Shown in pieces: positions 33,958-43,255 of a stretch of DNA of 64,000 nt. Source of the stretch: G963665405 sp963665405 (GTDB lineage: Bacteria > Chloroflexota > Dehalococcoidia > Lucifugimonadales > G963665405); NCBI GenBank assembly GCA_963665405.2, contig OY762261.2, forward strand, positions 124,001 to 188,000, in the 5' to 3' direction. Positions within the stretch are counted from its first letter, which is position 1; each line of letters starts with the position of its first letter. Made by a program: the position numbers and the translations under genes. The notes under the pieces are model-generated. The model saw only the letters and a list, made by a program, of their open reading frames with translations, was not told where the DNA came from and ran no database searches.

Positions 33958-34833
33958 ATGATCGAGATACACACGGACGGCTCGTGCCTGGGCAACCCGG
34001 GCCCGGGTGGATGGGCCGCAATAATCCTCGATGGCGGCAAGAAGAGGGTGCTTCGCGGCCACGAGGCCAGGACGACGAACAACCGCATGGAGATACTGGC
34101 GGTCGTGGGGGGTCTTCGCGACCTGCCGCCGTCGGTCGAGGTCACGGTCTTCAGCGACAGCGAGTATGTCGTCAACACCATGACCAGGGGCTGGAAGCGA
34201 AGGGCCAACGTCGATCTGTGGGCGAAGCTGGACGGGGAGGTCGCCAGGCGGCACGTCGAGTGGAGGTGGGAGCGTGGACACGCCGGTAACGTGCTGAACG
34301 AGGAGGCCGACGCGGTGGCCAACAAAGAGGCGCAGATCGCGGCGGGCGCGTCTCACAACTCAGCCCTGTCTCACGTCGACGAGTCGGGGGACGCACGGAT
34401 GGTGGACGTCGGGGTCAAGGCCCCCACCGAGCGGGTGGCCGTGGCCAGGGGGTCGGTCGTCATGCGTCCCGAGACTCTGGCGCTGATCAAGTCGAACGAG
34501 GTCGCGAAGGGCGACGTGCTGGGAGTAGCGCGAATGGCCGGGGTCATGGCCGCCAAGCAGACGGCGTCGTTGATTCCGCTGTGCCATCCCATCGCCCTGG
34601 ACCACGTAGAGGTCGATCTGCGGCTCGACGAGGCCCGGAGTGCCGTCGAGATCGCGGCCACCGCCAGGGCAACCGCGCGCACCGGGGTCGAGATGGAGGC
34701 GCTGACGGCAGTATCGGTGGCCGGCCTCACTGTCTACGACATGTGCAAGGCGGTCGACCGGGGGATCCGCATAGAGGGCGTCCGTCTGGTCAAGAAGACC
34801 GGCGGGAAGAGCGGCGACTTCGTATCCGAGTAG
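33958..34833 (+). CDS. RNase HI-MoaC fusion protein
   Basis: One uninterrupted 291-residue frame holds two enzymes. Residues 1-125 are ribonuclease HI with the full catalytic set: Asp7 (HTDGSCLGNPGPGGWA), Glu45 (NNRMEI), Asp67 (FSDSEYV), His108 and Asp118 (RGHAGNVLNEEADAVA). Residues 137-291 are MoaC, cyclic pyranopterin monophosphate synthase: LSHVDESGDARMVDVG, KGDVLGVARMAGVMAAKQT, IPLCHPI, TGVEMEALTAVSVA and VKKTGGKSGDF. The linker KEAQIAAGASHNSA has no ATG, GTG or TTG, so separate translation of MoaC from a standard codon is not evident. moaA lies upstream. The ATG at 33958 lacks a strong ribosome binding site. Confidence 0.9.
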   Translation: MIEIHTDGSCLGNPGPGGWAAIILDGGKKRVLRGHEARTTNNRMEILAVVGGLRDLPPSVEVTVFSDSEYVVNTMTRGWKRRANVDLWAKLDGEVARRHVEWRWERGHAGNVLNEEADAVANKEAQIAAGASHNSALSHVDESGDARMVDVGVKAPTERVAVARGSVVMRPETLALIKSNEVAKGDVLGVARMAGVMAAKQTASLIPLCHPIALDHVEVDLRLDEARSAVEIAATARATARTGVEMEALTAVSVAGLTVYDMCKAVDRGIRIEGVRLVKKTGGKSGDFVSE

Positions 34834-34919
34834 CCGGCTCGAACAGGACGCCCTGGCGCGCCAGACCAGCGCCGCAGCCGCCGCTAATACGACGAGCAGA
34901 GTCTCACCGAGGAGTCTCG

Positions 34920-36947
34920 ATGCCCGAGCCCGCAACAAGAAGGCTACGTTTCGACTCCGAGGCTCTGGAGGTACCCCAACCGTGGACAGTCACGAACCGG
35001 GGACTTGAATACAGCGGCGAGGCAATCGTCTCCCATAGTGTCACCCCCTCTCTGGGCGGCCCGCTTGAACGGGGCCTCAGCTTCAGAGTGGTGTTTTTCA
35101 CGGTTCCGAGGCGAATCCCCGTTTCCCACATCCGTGACGCCAGAATAGCGATGGCTGTCCCCAGGCGTACGCTCGATGAGAGAAGAGGGGCCATAACCAC
35201 GGAGCTGCGGGCGATCCACGAGACCAGGGCGAGATACTCCACATCCACCGACCCGGGCGACCTGGCGGTCCGCGGCCTGATCGACAATCGAGAGGCCTCC
35301 CTCAACCGGGAGATGGCCCGAAGAGACTCCATCGGCTACTCCCAGGGCCGAGTATACACTCGGTCGCCGGCTATGGCCCCGCCGGCCGACATCTTCGTAG
35401 ACGACGATCCGGACTCCTGGGCCGACGCGTTGGCAGCGGCGGTGCTCGAGGGCGCCCACCCGGATCTTCCGTTCCACCATGCCGACTTCCCCTCCACGCT
35501 GACGGAGCAGAAGATGGCGGCACTGTACGCCGGGCTGTTCCGCCGCGACGCGGGTCAAGACGCCGCCCTCGGCACGTTCGCGGTCGCACTGGGACTCGCC
35601 CGACCGGAGGAGCCCATGGTATTCGATCCGCGCGAGTCTCGGGTGTTCGGCATCATCCGCAAGGCCTCTGAATCCCACGCCGAGGAGATTCCGGCCGGAG
35701 ACGTCCTCGGGCTGCTGTGCGCAAAGCACGGCCTCAATCGAGCGCTGGCGGCGCTGTACGTTCTCGCCTACGTGCGCCAGGAGCATGGCGAAGTCGAGCT
35801 GGTGCCCTATCACGGGGTCAGGAGCGTTACCGGAGAGCGCATCCAGAGCGACCGCATAGCGTGGGACCTGGCGCCCGAGATTTCGTTCTCAGGGTCGATC
35901 GGCGACTACTTCGAGACGATCCGGCTTCGACACACGGTGTCCTGGAACAGCATCGTCCCGTACGCAGCCCTCCTGGTCGAGGGGATCGGACCCGAGGAGA
36001 GTCCGATCGAGATCGCGGCCCAAGAGCGCCGGCTCGTGGGAGCGCTCGGAGAGTTCGGCGGCAGGCTCGAAGAGGTGGTGGCCGCTACCGCCACGCTGGC
36101 TGCCGGGCTGGGAGAGGGTCCCCGCAGAGAGCTCGACGCCGTGGACCGATTGAGAGTCCTGGCATCGACCAGCGGATTTGCGGAGTTCCACTCGGCGGCG
36201 GTCGACAACTTCGACGGCCCCTCCGGGTTGCGGGAAGCGCTGGACTTCTACAGGCGCCTGGAGCGGGTCTCCGACCTGGCCCCGGCGATGGCCGAGGCCA
36301 GGCGCTACCTGAGAGATATGACGTTCGGCCCAGAGCATCAGAATCTGGTCGTCGAGCGGGACGCAGTAGCCGCCAGCATCGACCTCGACAGCCTGGTCGC
36401 AAACCCGGACCTCTGGGGCAGCATCCACGCCGGGTACATGGCCCTCAGGCGAAGATACCTCTCGGCGTATCGAACCCACCATAAGGCGTTCCATCGGAAG
36501 GCGGAGGAGATGGCGGCTCGGCTGAAGGCTCTCAGGCCCCAGGTCCGGGCGCTGGAGATGTTCAATCAGATCCGCGAGTTGGAGGGCCCGCTGGGAGAGA
36601 CCTCACCGCCTCAGTTCCGAAAGCTCCTGACCTCGGTGGAGCTATGCGCCACGGCCGAGGATATGCTTACCCTGGAGATCGTCCCATATTGCAGCGAGTG
36701 TCGCATAAAATTGGACCAGGAGCCGCCGACGGCGGAGGCGGCCCGAGTCTGCCGGGACATCGAAGAGGCCGTGCGGGAGTACAACGGCAGGCTGGGGTCC
36801 CATGCAGTTCGACGCGTGCTGTCGAACGCCACCACCGATCATCTGAGCACGTTCAAGGACCTCGTGCAGGTCGGCGACACCTCGGCTCTCGAGAATGTCC
36901 TCGATGATGAGGTTGTCGAGTTCCTGCGGAGTTTCCTCAGGGCGTAG
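34920..36947 (+). CDS. Large protein of unknown function (675 residues)
   Basis: I do not recognise the family. The frame starts at ATG 34920 with GAGGAG 5 bases upstream and is intact. The N-terminal ~70 residues look like a beta-rich cap (FDSEALEVPQPWTV, VVFFTVPRRIPVSH). A helical region from about 90 to 640 follows, with charged heptad-like stretches (AIHETRARYSTS, HHKAFHRKAEEMAARLKAL). One CxxC (IVPYCSECRIKL, near 585) could bind metal. No Walker A, signal peptide or membrane helix is seen. The C-terminal part (DHLSTFKDLVQVGDTSALENVLDD) faintly recalls the tails of large DUF6079/BREX-type proteins, but there is no defence context. It precedes pth by 59 bp. Confidence 0.7.
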   Translation: MPEPATRRLRFDSEALEVPQPWTVTNRGLEYSGEAIVSHSVTPSLGGPLERGLSFRVVFFTVPRRIPVSHIRDARIAMAVPRRTLDERRGAITTELRAIHETRARYSTSTDPGDLAVRGLIDNREASLNREMARRDSIGYSQGRVYTRSPAMAPPADIFVDDDPDSWADALAAAVLEGAHPDLPFHHADFPSTLTEQKMAALYAGLFRRDAGQDAALGTFAVALGLARPEEPMVFDPRESRVFGIIRKASESHAEEIPAGDVLGLLCAKHGLNRALAALYVLAYVRQEHGEVELVPYHGVRSVTGERIQSDRIAWDLAPEISFSGSIGDYFETIRLRHTVSWNSIVPYAALLVEGIGPEESPIEIAAQERRLVGALGEFGGRLEEVVAATATLAAGLGEGPRRELDAVDRLRVLASTSGFAEFHSAAVDNFDGPSGLREALDFYRRLERVSDLAPAMAEARRYLRDMTFGPEHQNLVVERDAVAASIDLDSLVANPDLWGSIHAGYMALRRRYLSAYRTHHKAFHRKAEEMAARLKALRPQVRALEMFNQIRELEGPLGETSPPQFRKLLTSVELCATAEDMLTLEIVPYCSECRIKLDQEPPTAEAARVCRDIEEAVREYNGRLGSHAVRRVLSNATTDHLSTFKDLVQVGDTSALENVLDDEVVEFLRSFLRA

Positions 36948-37006
36948 GGGCCCGTGACCATAGGGACGCCTGGACGCGCGCCCAGACGACCGAGGGTCTC
37001 TGACTG

Positions 37007-37624
37007 ATGCCGAGAATCACGAAGTCGATACTTGACGCCATCCTCGGTCGAGGGTCCGAGCCACCTGCCAAGGTGATCGTCGGCCTGGGGAATCCGGGGC
37101 CGGAATACTCCCGAACCCGGCACAACATCGGGTTCTGGTGCATCGACCGCGTCGCCGCCGACCACCACATCGAGCTTTCCAGGAGGCATCGGCTCGCCGT
37201 GATCGGAGAAGGGGTCATCGCGGACCGCCGGGTCGCCCTGGTCAAGCCCAGGACCTTCGTCAACCGGAGCGGCGATGCCATCCGGTACCTATCGGCTAGA
37301 TACTCGCCGAACCCGGGCGACCTCGTCGTAATCTGCGACGAGATGGCCCTGCCCCTCGGAGCCCTGAGGCTGCGATCCGGGGGTGGAGCGGGCGGCCACA
37401 ACGGGCTCAAGTCCGTCATCGATGCGGTCGGAAGCCCGGACTTTCCGCGCGTCCGGATCGGCATCGGGCGCCCACAGGATGGGGACGACAACATATCCCA
37501 CGTGTTGAGCCCGATGCCGGATGATGACGAAGCGAAGGTGTTGGAGACCGTGGAGAGGTCGGCGCGGCTGATCGAGTGTCTGCTGGCAGACGGCGTGGAC
37601 GCCGCGATGAACAGGTTCAACTGA
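37007..37624 (+). CDS. pth: Peptidyl-tRNA hydrolase
   Basis: Releases peptides from prematurely dropped peptidyl-tRNA. IVGLGNPGPEYSRTRHNIGF carries the catalytic His and Asn; KPRTFVNRSGDAI, ICDEMALPLGALRLR and GGGAGGHNGLKSVIDAVGS follow the family order. The catalytic Asp region reads CDEMALP rather than the common DDxDLP. About 20 extra residues precede the conserved core (205 in total). The next gene is convergent. Confidence 0.93.
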   Translation: MPRITKSILDAILGRGSEPPAKVIVGLGNPGPEYSRTRHNIGFWCIDRVAADHHIELSRRHRLAVIGEGVIADRRVALVKPRTFVNRSGDAIRYLSARYSPNPGDLVVICDEMALPLGALRLRSGGGAGGHNGLKSVIDAVGSPDFPRVRIGIGRPQDGDDNISHVLSPMPDDDEAKVLETVERSARLIECLLADGVDAAMNRFN

Positions 37625-37668
37625 CGGCGCGGGCGGCGTTCCCAGCCGTGGCGGAAGAGCTCGGCGGC

Positions 37669-38850
37669 CTACCGTCTCCCGGCGGGCGGGCCTGCCCAGA
37701 CATCCTTCGCGGGGTCGTATATCTCGGCAGTGTCGAGCAGCCCGTCCTCGTCGGCGCCTCCGACAACCAGCACGGTCCCGTCCCGAAGCAGGACCGCTTC
37801 GTTGTTCGAGCGGAAGACGTTCAGCGAGGCAACGGTCGACCACGTGCCGGTGACCGGATCCCAAACCTCGGCAGAGTTCAGGTACGGAGTGTCGGCCCGC
37901 CCACCGACCACGGTCACCTTGCCGTCCGGCATGAGGACGGCGCTGTGTCCGCCTCTTCCCTGGGCCATGCTGCCGGTGAGCGTCCAGGTGTCGGTCCGGT
38001 AGTCGTAGATCTCGGCCGATGTCAGGAACCCATCGTCGTTCTCCCCACCCATGACGAGCACTCCGCCGCCATCGAGCAGAATCGCGCGGTGAACGTGGCG
38101 CGGGTCGTTCATGTCTGCGGCCGCCGACCACTCTCCGGTGGCCGGGTCGTAGATATCGACGCTGGCTATGGCCTTCGTGCCGAACCGTCTGCCGCCGGCG
38201 ACAAGGACCCTGCCGTCGGGGAGAAGGGTGGCGGTGTGCAGGGCTCTGGGTCCTGACATCACGCCCGCGGCGACCCACTCGTCGGACGCCGGATCGTATA
38301 TCTCGGCGTCGTCGCGATAGGGGGTTACCTTCCCGCCCGTCACGAGCACGCGACCGTCGTTGAGAACGGTTGCGGCATGAGATCGGCGCGGCTTCTTCAT
38401 GGACGCCGTTACAGTCCAGGCGCCTGTCGCAGGGTCGAAGATCTCGGCCGAGCTCAGATAGAACTGGTTCCCGTGACCCCCTACGACGAAGACGGTGCCG
38501 TTGTTCAGGAGAGAGGCGGTGTGCCACCTGCGAGCCTTGAACATTGGGGCCGCTTCCGCAAACTCACGGGGCGTCGGGTCGAACATCTCCACCGAGTCCA
38601 GGGGCGGTCCGGCGCCGGACATGAAGCCGGGACCCTGGCTGCCGGAGACGAAGACCCTCCCGTCGGGGAGCACCGTCAGCGTGTGATACATCCGCGCCGT
38701 GGTCATCTTCCCGACGGGTACTATTCCCTCGGGCGTGGCCGTTGCGTCAGGGTCCCCTCCGCCTCCACCACAGGCGGCGGCGACCGCGAAGGCCACAGCT
38801 GCCAGGGCGCCGAAGAGGTACCTGGACACACGGCTTTTGACGATGGTCAT
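37669..38850 (-). CDS. Kelch-repeat beta-propeller lipoprotein
   Basis: A 393-residue exported protein. The lipobox is VAAAC (Cys27) after a typical signal, followed by GGGGGD. Seven kelch-type repeats are visible, each with HTA-LLxDGRVLVxGG wording: RMYHTLTVLPDGRVFVSG, RRWHTASLLNNGTVFVVGG, RRSHAATVLNDGRVLVTGG, RALHTATLLPDGRVLVAGG and three more, each followed by SAEIYDPxTGxW. They should form a closed propeller on the outer face of the membrane. I chose the ATG at 38850, because the preceding 33 codons are not signal-like. Its role is unknown. Confidence 0.85.
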   Translation of the reverse strand: MTIVKSRVSRYLFGALAAVAFAVAAACGGGGGDPDATATPEGIVPVGKMTTARMYHTLTVLPDGRVFVSGSQGPGFMSGAGPPLDSVEMFDPTPREFAEAAPMFKARRWHTASLLNNGTVFVVGGHGNQFYLSSAEIFDPATGAWTVTASMKKPRRSHAATVLNDGRVLVTGGKVTPYRDDAEIYDPASDEWVAAGVMSGPRALHTATLLPDGRVLVAGGRRFGTKAIASVDIYDPATGEWSAAADMNDPRHVHRAILLDGGGVLVMGGENDDGFLTSAEIYDYRTDTWTLTGSMAQGRGGHSAVLMPDGKVTVVGGRADTPYLNSAEVWDPVTGTWSTVASLNVFRSNNEAVLLRDGTVLVVGGADEDGLLDTAEIYDPAKDVWAGPPAGRR

Positions 38851-38985
38851 GGAGTTGCTCAAAACGCCTCCAACGCACACGTGGCGCCCTCGGTCAGAGG
38901 GGTCCGGGCGAAGCGCCGAGATTATAGCAGCGGCCTTCCACCCCGTCAACTTGATTGCGGCGGGCGTGAGCTCCGTCGCGACCGC

Positions 38986-39015
38986 TTGATTGGGCCATCG
39001 CCGGTTTGCTACACT
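38986..39015 (+). promoter_or_regulatory. gatC-gatA promoter
   Basis: TTGATT (38986-38991), 18 bp, TACACT (39010-39015), with the gatC ATG 35 bp downstream. Confidence 0.65.
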
Positions 39016-39050
39016 GCCACCGATCCACCGATGACAGCGAGGAGCTCCGC

Positions 39051-39338
39051 ATGAGAATCACGATCGAGGAGGTCAGGCACATCGCGGCTCTGGCGCGGGT
39101 CGGGATGACCGATGAGGAGGTCGAGAGGATGCGTGAGCAGCTCTCGGTCATCCTGGAGCAGTTCGACGTGCTGGAGCAGGTGGACACCGAGGGTGTCGAG
39201 CCCACCGGACATTCGGTCGGCGTGTCGTCGATCATGCGGGACGATCGGTCCCGCGAGTCCTCGCCCATCGAGGACATGCTGGCCAATGCCCCGGACCGAG
39301 AGGGGAATCTGGTCAGGGTGCGCGCCGTGCTGGAGTAG
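39051..39338 (+). CDS. gatC: Aspartyl/glutamyl-tRNA amidotransferase subunit C
   Basis: The 95-residue clamp subunit of GatCAB, which amidates Glu-tRNA(Gln) or Asp-tRNA(Asn). ITIEEVRHIAALARVGMTDEE and ILEQFDVLEQVDTEGVEPTGH are diagnostic. The ATG at 39051 follows GAGGAG; an upstream ATG in frame is less likely. It is followed 32 bp on by gatA; gatB is not in the window. Confidence 0.93.
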   Translation: MRITIEEVRHIAALARVGMTDEEVERMREQLSVILEQFDVLEQVDTEGVEPTGHSVGVSSIMRDDRSRESSPIEDMLANAPDREGNLVRVRAVLE

Positions 39339-39369
39339 GTCCGATGACACGGGACGCGCAGAGGCATAT

Positions 39370-40845
39370 GTGAGCAACATCAGGTCCAACGACCTTGTCC
39401 GTTTGACAGCCCACGAGGCTAGGAACCTCCTCGACCGTCGAGAGGTCACGGCGGTGGAATTGGCCGAGGCCGTCCTGTCGCACATCGGCCGGGTCGAGGA
39501 CCGGGTCGGCGCCTTCGTTACGGTGACCGGGGAGACGGCGATCGAGCAGGCCCGGCGAGCCGACGAGCGGATAGGCAGGGGCAGCGCCGGAGCCCTTACG
39601 GGCGTTCCGGTTCAGCTGAAGGACAACCTGTGCACGAGGGGCATCGCGACCACCTGTTCGTCGCGCATGCTGGAGAGGTTCGTGCCGCCCTACGATGCCA
39701 CGGCAACTCGCCGACTGTCCGACGACGGCGCGGTCCTGGTGGGAAAGGGCAATCTGGACGAGTTTGCGATGGGCTCCTCGACGGAGAACTCGGCTGTGTT
39801 CCCGACCCGCAACCCGTGGGACCTCGACCGGGTGCCCGGAGGCAGCAGCGGCGGACCGGCGGCCGCGGTGGCGGCGGACGAGTGCATCTTCGCGCTGGGA
39901 TCGGACACCGGCGGCAGCATCCGCCAGCCGGCGGCTCTCTGCGGGGTCGTCGGCATGAAGCCGACCTACGGCCTGGTGAGCCGCTTCGGCCTAATCGCCT
40001 TCGCCAGCTCGCTGGACCAGATCGGTCCTCTCACGAAGGACGTCGCCGACTGCGCGACCGTACTGAACGCGATCGCCGGGCACGATGAGCGCGACTCTAC
40101 GTCGATCCAAAACGAGGTGCCCGACTACACACGGTCTCTCAGGAGAGACCTCAAGGGACTCCGCATCGGGGTCCCCGACGAGTATTTCGTCGAGGGCATC
40201 GATCCCGGTGTGGAGCGCGCCATACGCGAAGCCATCGAGGTTCTGAGGGACCTTGGGGCCGAGGTCGCCGACACGTCCCTGCCTCACACCTCGTATGCCC
40301 TGGCCGTGTACTACATCATAGCCCCGTCGGAGGCGTCCGCCAACCTGGCGCGCTACGACGGCGTCAAGTACGGCTACTCTGCGAGGGACGCCGACAGCAT
40401 GTGGGACGCGCTCGACAAGACCCGTCAGCAGGGGTTCGGCCCCGAGGTCAAGCGGCGGATCATGCTGGGCACCTACGCCCTGTCGGCCGGCTACTACGAC
40501 GCCTACTATCTGAAGGCCCAGAAGGTGAGGACGCTGATCCGGCGGGAGTTTCAGGAGGCGTTCGAGCAGTTCGACGCCCTGGTGATGCCGACCTCGCCTT
40601 CGACAGCGTTCAAGCTCGGGGAGAAGACCCAGGACCCGGTCCAGATGTACCTCAGCGATGTCCTCACGATCCCAGCTAACATAGCGGGGATTCCGGCGAT
40701 CTCGGTTCCCGCGGGTCTGGCGGACGGGATGCCCGTCGGGCTCCAGATAGCGGGACCTGTCCTTGGCGAGGAGACCATCCTGCGTGTGGCCTTTGCTTAC
40801 GAGCAGGCGACCGAGTCGCACCGCTCTAGGCTTCAGTTTTCTTAG
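39370..40845 (+). CDS. gatA: Glutamyl-tRNA(Gln) amidotransferase subunit A
   Basis: Glutaminase subunit of GatCAB, of the amidase-signature family. The Ser-cisSer-Lys triad is visible: Lys in VPVQLKDNLCT, Ser in PGGSSGGPAAAVAA, and the nucleophile Ser in GSDTGGSIRQPAALCG. The GatA-typical GMKPTYGLVSRFGL and FASSLDQIGPLT follow. The length is 491 residues from GTG 39370, preceded by AGAGG. gatC lies directly upstream in the same unit. Confidence 0.95.
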   Translation: MSNIRSNDLVRLTAHEARNLLDRREVTAVELAEAVLSHIGRVEDRVGAFVTVTGETAIEQARRADERIGRGSAGALTGVPVQLKDNLCTRGIATTCSSRMLERFVPPYDATATRRLSDDGAVLVGKGNLDEFAMGSSTENSAVFPTRNPWDLDRVPGGSSGGPAAAVAADECIFALGSDTGGSIRQPAALCGVVGMKPTYGLVSRFGLIAFASSLDQIGPLTKDVADCATVLNAIAGHDERDSTSIQNEVPDYTRSLRRDLKGLRIGVPDEYFVEGIDPGVERAIREAIEVLRDLGAEVADTSLPHTSYALAVYYIIAPSEASANLARYDGVKYGYSARDADSMWDALDKTRQQGFGPEVKRRIMLGTYALSAGYYDAYYLKAQKVRTLIRREFQEAFEQFDALVMPTSPSTAFKLGEKTQDPVQMYLSDVLTIPANIAGIPAISVPAGLADGMPVGLQIAGPVLGEETILRVAFAYEQATESHRSRLQFS

Positions 40846-40887
40846 AAGCGCATGACGATCCGGAGTCCCGGTTAGGAGGCGAGCCGC

Positions 40888-41697
40888 ATGGGTGAACTTG
40901 ACGGCAAGGTAGCCATCGTTACCGGCGCCGGGAGGCTGCGAGGGATCGGTAGAGCCGCAGCCGAAGCTCTGGCCGAGCTGGGCGCCGACGTGGTTGTAAC
41001 GGGCACGGGCAGAAGCCCTGACAGCTATCCTCAAGACGAGAAGAAGGCCGGATGGAAGGACATCGAGAGCACCGCCGAGCTGGTTCGTGGTTTCGGGCGG
41101 CGCGCGCTAGCGCTGAACCTCGACGTAGTGGACCGAAGGCAGGTTCAGGATCTGGTCGACCGCACGGTTCGGGAGCTGGGCAGGGTCGACATCCTGGTCA
41201 ACAACGCGGCGTTTGCGCGGGGGGCCGACAGAACTCCCATCGTCGATCTCGATCCCGACATCTTCCAGCGAGTCGTGGACATAAAGGTGACGGGAACGTT
41301 CCTTGTCACAAAGGCGTTCATCACCGCCGCAATGGCCCAGGGCGACGGTGGAAAGATCGTGAACATCTCCTCCAACGCCGGGAAGACGGGCTCTCCGAAT
41401 ATGCTGGCCTACAATGCGGCCAACTTCGCCATGGTGGGGATGACCCAGTCGATGGGGAAGGAGCTCGGGCCTAAAGGATTCAACGTCAACTGTGTCTGCC
41501 CCGGAGCGGTGGAGACGGCACGGATGGACGTGATGGACCGGTCGGAGCTGGACGAGGTCGCCGCGAGGACGCCGGTTCGACGGAACGGCACCGCCGAAGA
41601 GGTCGCCCAGCTCATCGCCTACCTGTGCACCGAGGCCGCCTCGTGGATACAGGGTCAGTCGATCAACATCAACGGCGGCACGACGATGGAGCACTAG
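40888..41697 (+). CDS. Short-chain dehydrogenase/reductase with altered catalytic site
   Basis: A classical SDR of 269 residues. The NAD(P) motif is TGAGRLRGIG, and NNAA stands for the usual NNAG. The catalytic Ser is in NISSNAG and the Tyr is Tyr175, but the normally invariant Lys four residues later is Asn: AYNAANFAMVG (codon AAC at 179). C-terminal CPGAVET and ININGG are typical of 3-oxoacyl-ACP reductase-like SDRs. Catalysis by the standard proton relay would be impaired, so it may use another residue or have another role. It is in the same direction as gatA and the next SDR. Confidence 0.85.
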   Translation: MGELDGKVAIVTGAGRLRGIGRAAAEALAELGADVVVTGTGRSPDSYPQDEKKAGWKDIESTAELVRGFGRRALALNLDVVDRRQVQDLVDRTVRELGRVDILVNNAAFARGADRTPIVDLDPDIFQRVVDIKVTGTFLVTKAFITAAMAQGDGGKIVNISSNAGKTGSPNMLAYNAANFAMVGMTQSMGKELGPKGFNVNCVCPGAVETARMDVMDRSELDEVAARTPVRRNGTAEEVAQLIAYLCTEAASWIQGQSININGGTTMEH

Positions 41698-41707
41698 GAT
41701 TTATTAC

Positions 41708-41761
41708 TGAGGGAAACCCTCAGACTCCCGGCAAAGGGGCTTTGCCCCTCTGCACACCCCG
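41708..41761. repeat. Multi-hairpin CTGAGGG repeat
   Basis: CTGAGGG-AAA-CCCTCAG, then ACTCCCGGCA, AAGGGGCTTTGCCCCT and CTGCACACCCC. A complete copy between two SDR genes. Confidence 0.7.
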
Positions 41762-41824
41762 TGTTTCCTCGTGCTGCCACGGGGCAGCGCAGAAGCCTGA
41801 CTAAACGGACCGGAGGTAAGAAGA

Positions 41825-42601
41825 ATGGATCTGGGAATCAGGGGACGCGTCGCCCTCGTGACGGGTGGCAGCAGAGGGTTGGGCCGCCAGTCGGCGCTGT
41901 CGCTGGCGGGAGAGGGGGTGAACGTCGGCATCTGCGGGCGGACGAAGGACACGCTCGACCGGACTGTCGGCGAGCTACGGAAGATGGGAGTCAAGGCGAC
42001 CGGTGTCGTCGCCGACGTGTCGAAGACGTCCGACGTCGAGGCACTTCACCAGAGGGTAGCGGACGACCTGGGGCCGGTGGACATCGTGGTCAACAACGTC
42101 GGCGGGTCGAGATCGAGGTCCGACATCACAGGGACGACTCTGGAGGACTTCACCGGCACCTTCGACATGAACGTGTTCAGCGGGTTTCAGCTAACCAAGC
42201 TGGTGCTCCCGCACATGCAGGCGCAGAAGTGGGGCCGCATCATAAACATCGCCTCTATCTGGGGGAGGGAGTACGGGGGAAACCTATCGTATATGTCCAG
42301 CAAGGCCGCGATGATCGCGGCGACCAAGCACTCCGCTGTCGCGCTGGCGAAGGACGGCATCCTGGTCAACAGCATCGCTCCGGGGTCGATCGCCCACGCG
42401 GACGGTACCTGGGAGCGCTTTCAGAAGGAGAACTCGCCGGACGCTGTGCAAGAGTTCATCGACCGGAACCTCCCGCTGGGCCGGTTTGGCTGGCCCGAGC
42501 CGGTGGGAGACCTGGTCGCGTTCCTGTCCTCCGACCGGGCCGGGATGATCACCGGCGCCTGCATCGTGGTGGACGGCGGCCAGAGCATCTCGATGATCTA
42601 G
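41825..42601 (+). CDS. Short-chain dehydrogenase/reductase
   Basis: A 258-residue SDR with an intact catalytic site: TGGSRGLG, NNVGG, NIASIWG (Ser) and YMSSK (Tyr, Lys). The C-terminal SIAPGSI and IVVDGGQS complete the fold. It is most like the glucose/ribitol and 3-oxoacyl reductase group; the substrate is unknown. GGAGG lies 8 bases before the ATG. A repeat element separates it from the other SDR. Confidence 0.9.
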   Translation: MDLGIRGRVALVTGGSRGLGRQSALSLAGEGVNVGICGRTKDTLDRTVGELRKMGVKATGVVADVSKTSDVEALHQRVADDLGPVDIVVNNVGGSRSRSDITGTTLEDFTGTFDMNVFSGFQLTKLVLPHMQAQKWGRIINIASIWGREYGGNLSYMSSKAAMIAATKHSAVALAKDGILVNSIAPGSIAHADGTWERFQKENSPDAVQEFIDRNLPLGRFGWPEPVGDLVAFLSSDRAGMITGACIVVDGGQSISMI

Positions 42602-42737
42602 TGCTTGGGTGCAGAGATACTCGAACGTATTCTGTCCCACCCGCCCGCCCGTGGGGGTTTAGCTCGGCAAGCCACACCGGGTAGAATTCCACCCGCACCA
42701 GCCACCCGGGCCAGAACGACCATGTGAGGAGGCGGAG

Positions 42738-43049
42738 ATGCAAGAGGACTCGTCATTGGACCCAGTTGCTCTCGATCCAGACAAGTTCGATGTTCGTCTT
42801 GAGAACGAGCGAGTTCGTGTGCTCGAGGCAAGAATCGCTCCGGGCCAGGGCCACGGTATGCACTGGCATCCAGAGCACCTGATATACACGCTCTCTGCCT
42901 ACAAGGTCCAAGATACATTCACAGATGGAAGCACGAAGACGATGGAGCGTGGAACTGGAGAACTCCTATGGGGGGACGAATTGACTCACGCCACGCAGAA
43001 CGTCGGCGAGACAGCAGTACGTGCCCTGATCATCGAGCTCAAAGCCTAA
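42738..43049 (+). CDS. Small single-domain cupin
   Basis: A 103-residue cupin. Motif 1 is present as GHGMHWHPEHLIYTLS, with His-x-His and a further His as metal ligands; motif 2 is weak (GELLWGDELTHATQNVG). A GAGGAGGCGGAG ribosome site precedes the ATG. Such proteins are often annotated as 'cytoplasmic protein'; the function is unknown. Third-position GC is lower than in the neighbouring SDRs, and it borders the accessory TIR/IS region. Confidence 0.8.
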   Translation: MQEDSSLDPVALDPDKFDVRLENERVRVLEARIAPGQGHGMHWHPEHLIYTLSAYKVQDTFTDGSTKTMERGTGELLWGDELTHATQNVGETAVRALIIELKA

Positions 43050-43255
43050 TGAAAGCGATGGCACGCAGGGGTGGCGCCATCTCGCTGGAGCGGACCCGGC
43101 CTCGGTGGGCGGTCATATCGTGTGTCGTGTGGCCGGGCCGCTCAGATCGCAGCCGTTAGGCCACTCATCCATCACCGAAAGAGCATCCCCCAATCCGCAT
43201 TTCCCTCAATCGGGAGGCTCTGTCAGGAGGCTCTATGCTACGCCCCTTGAACGCA

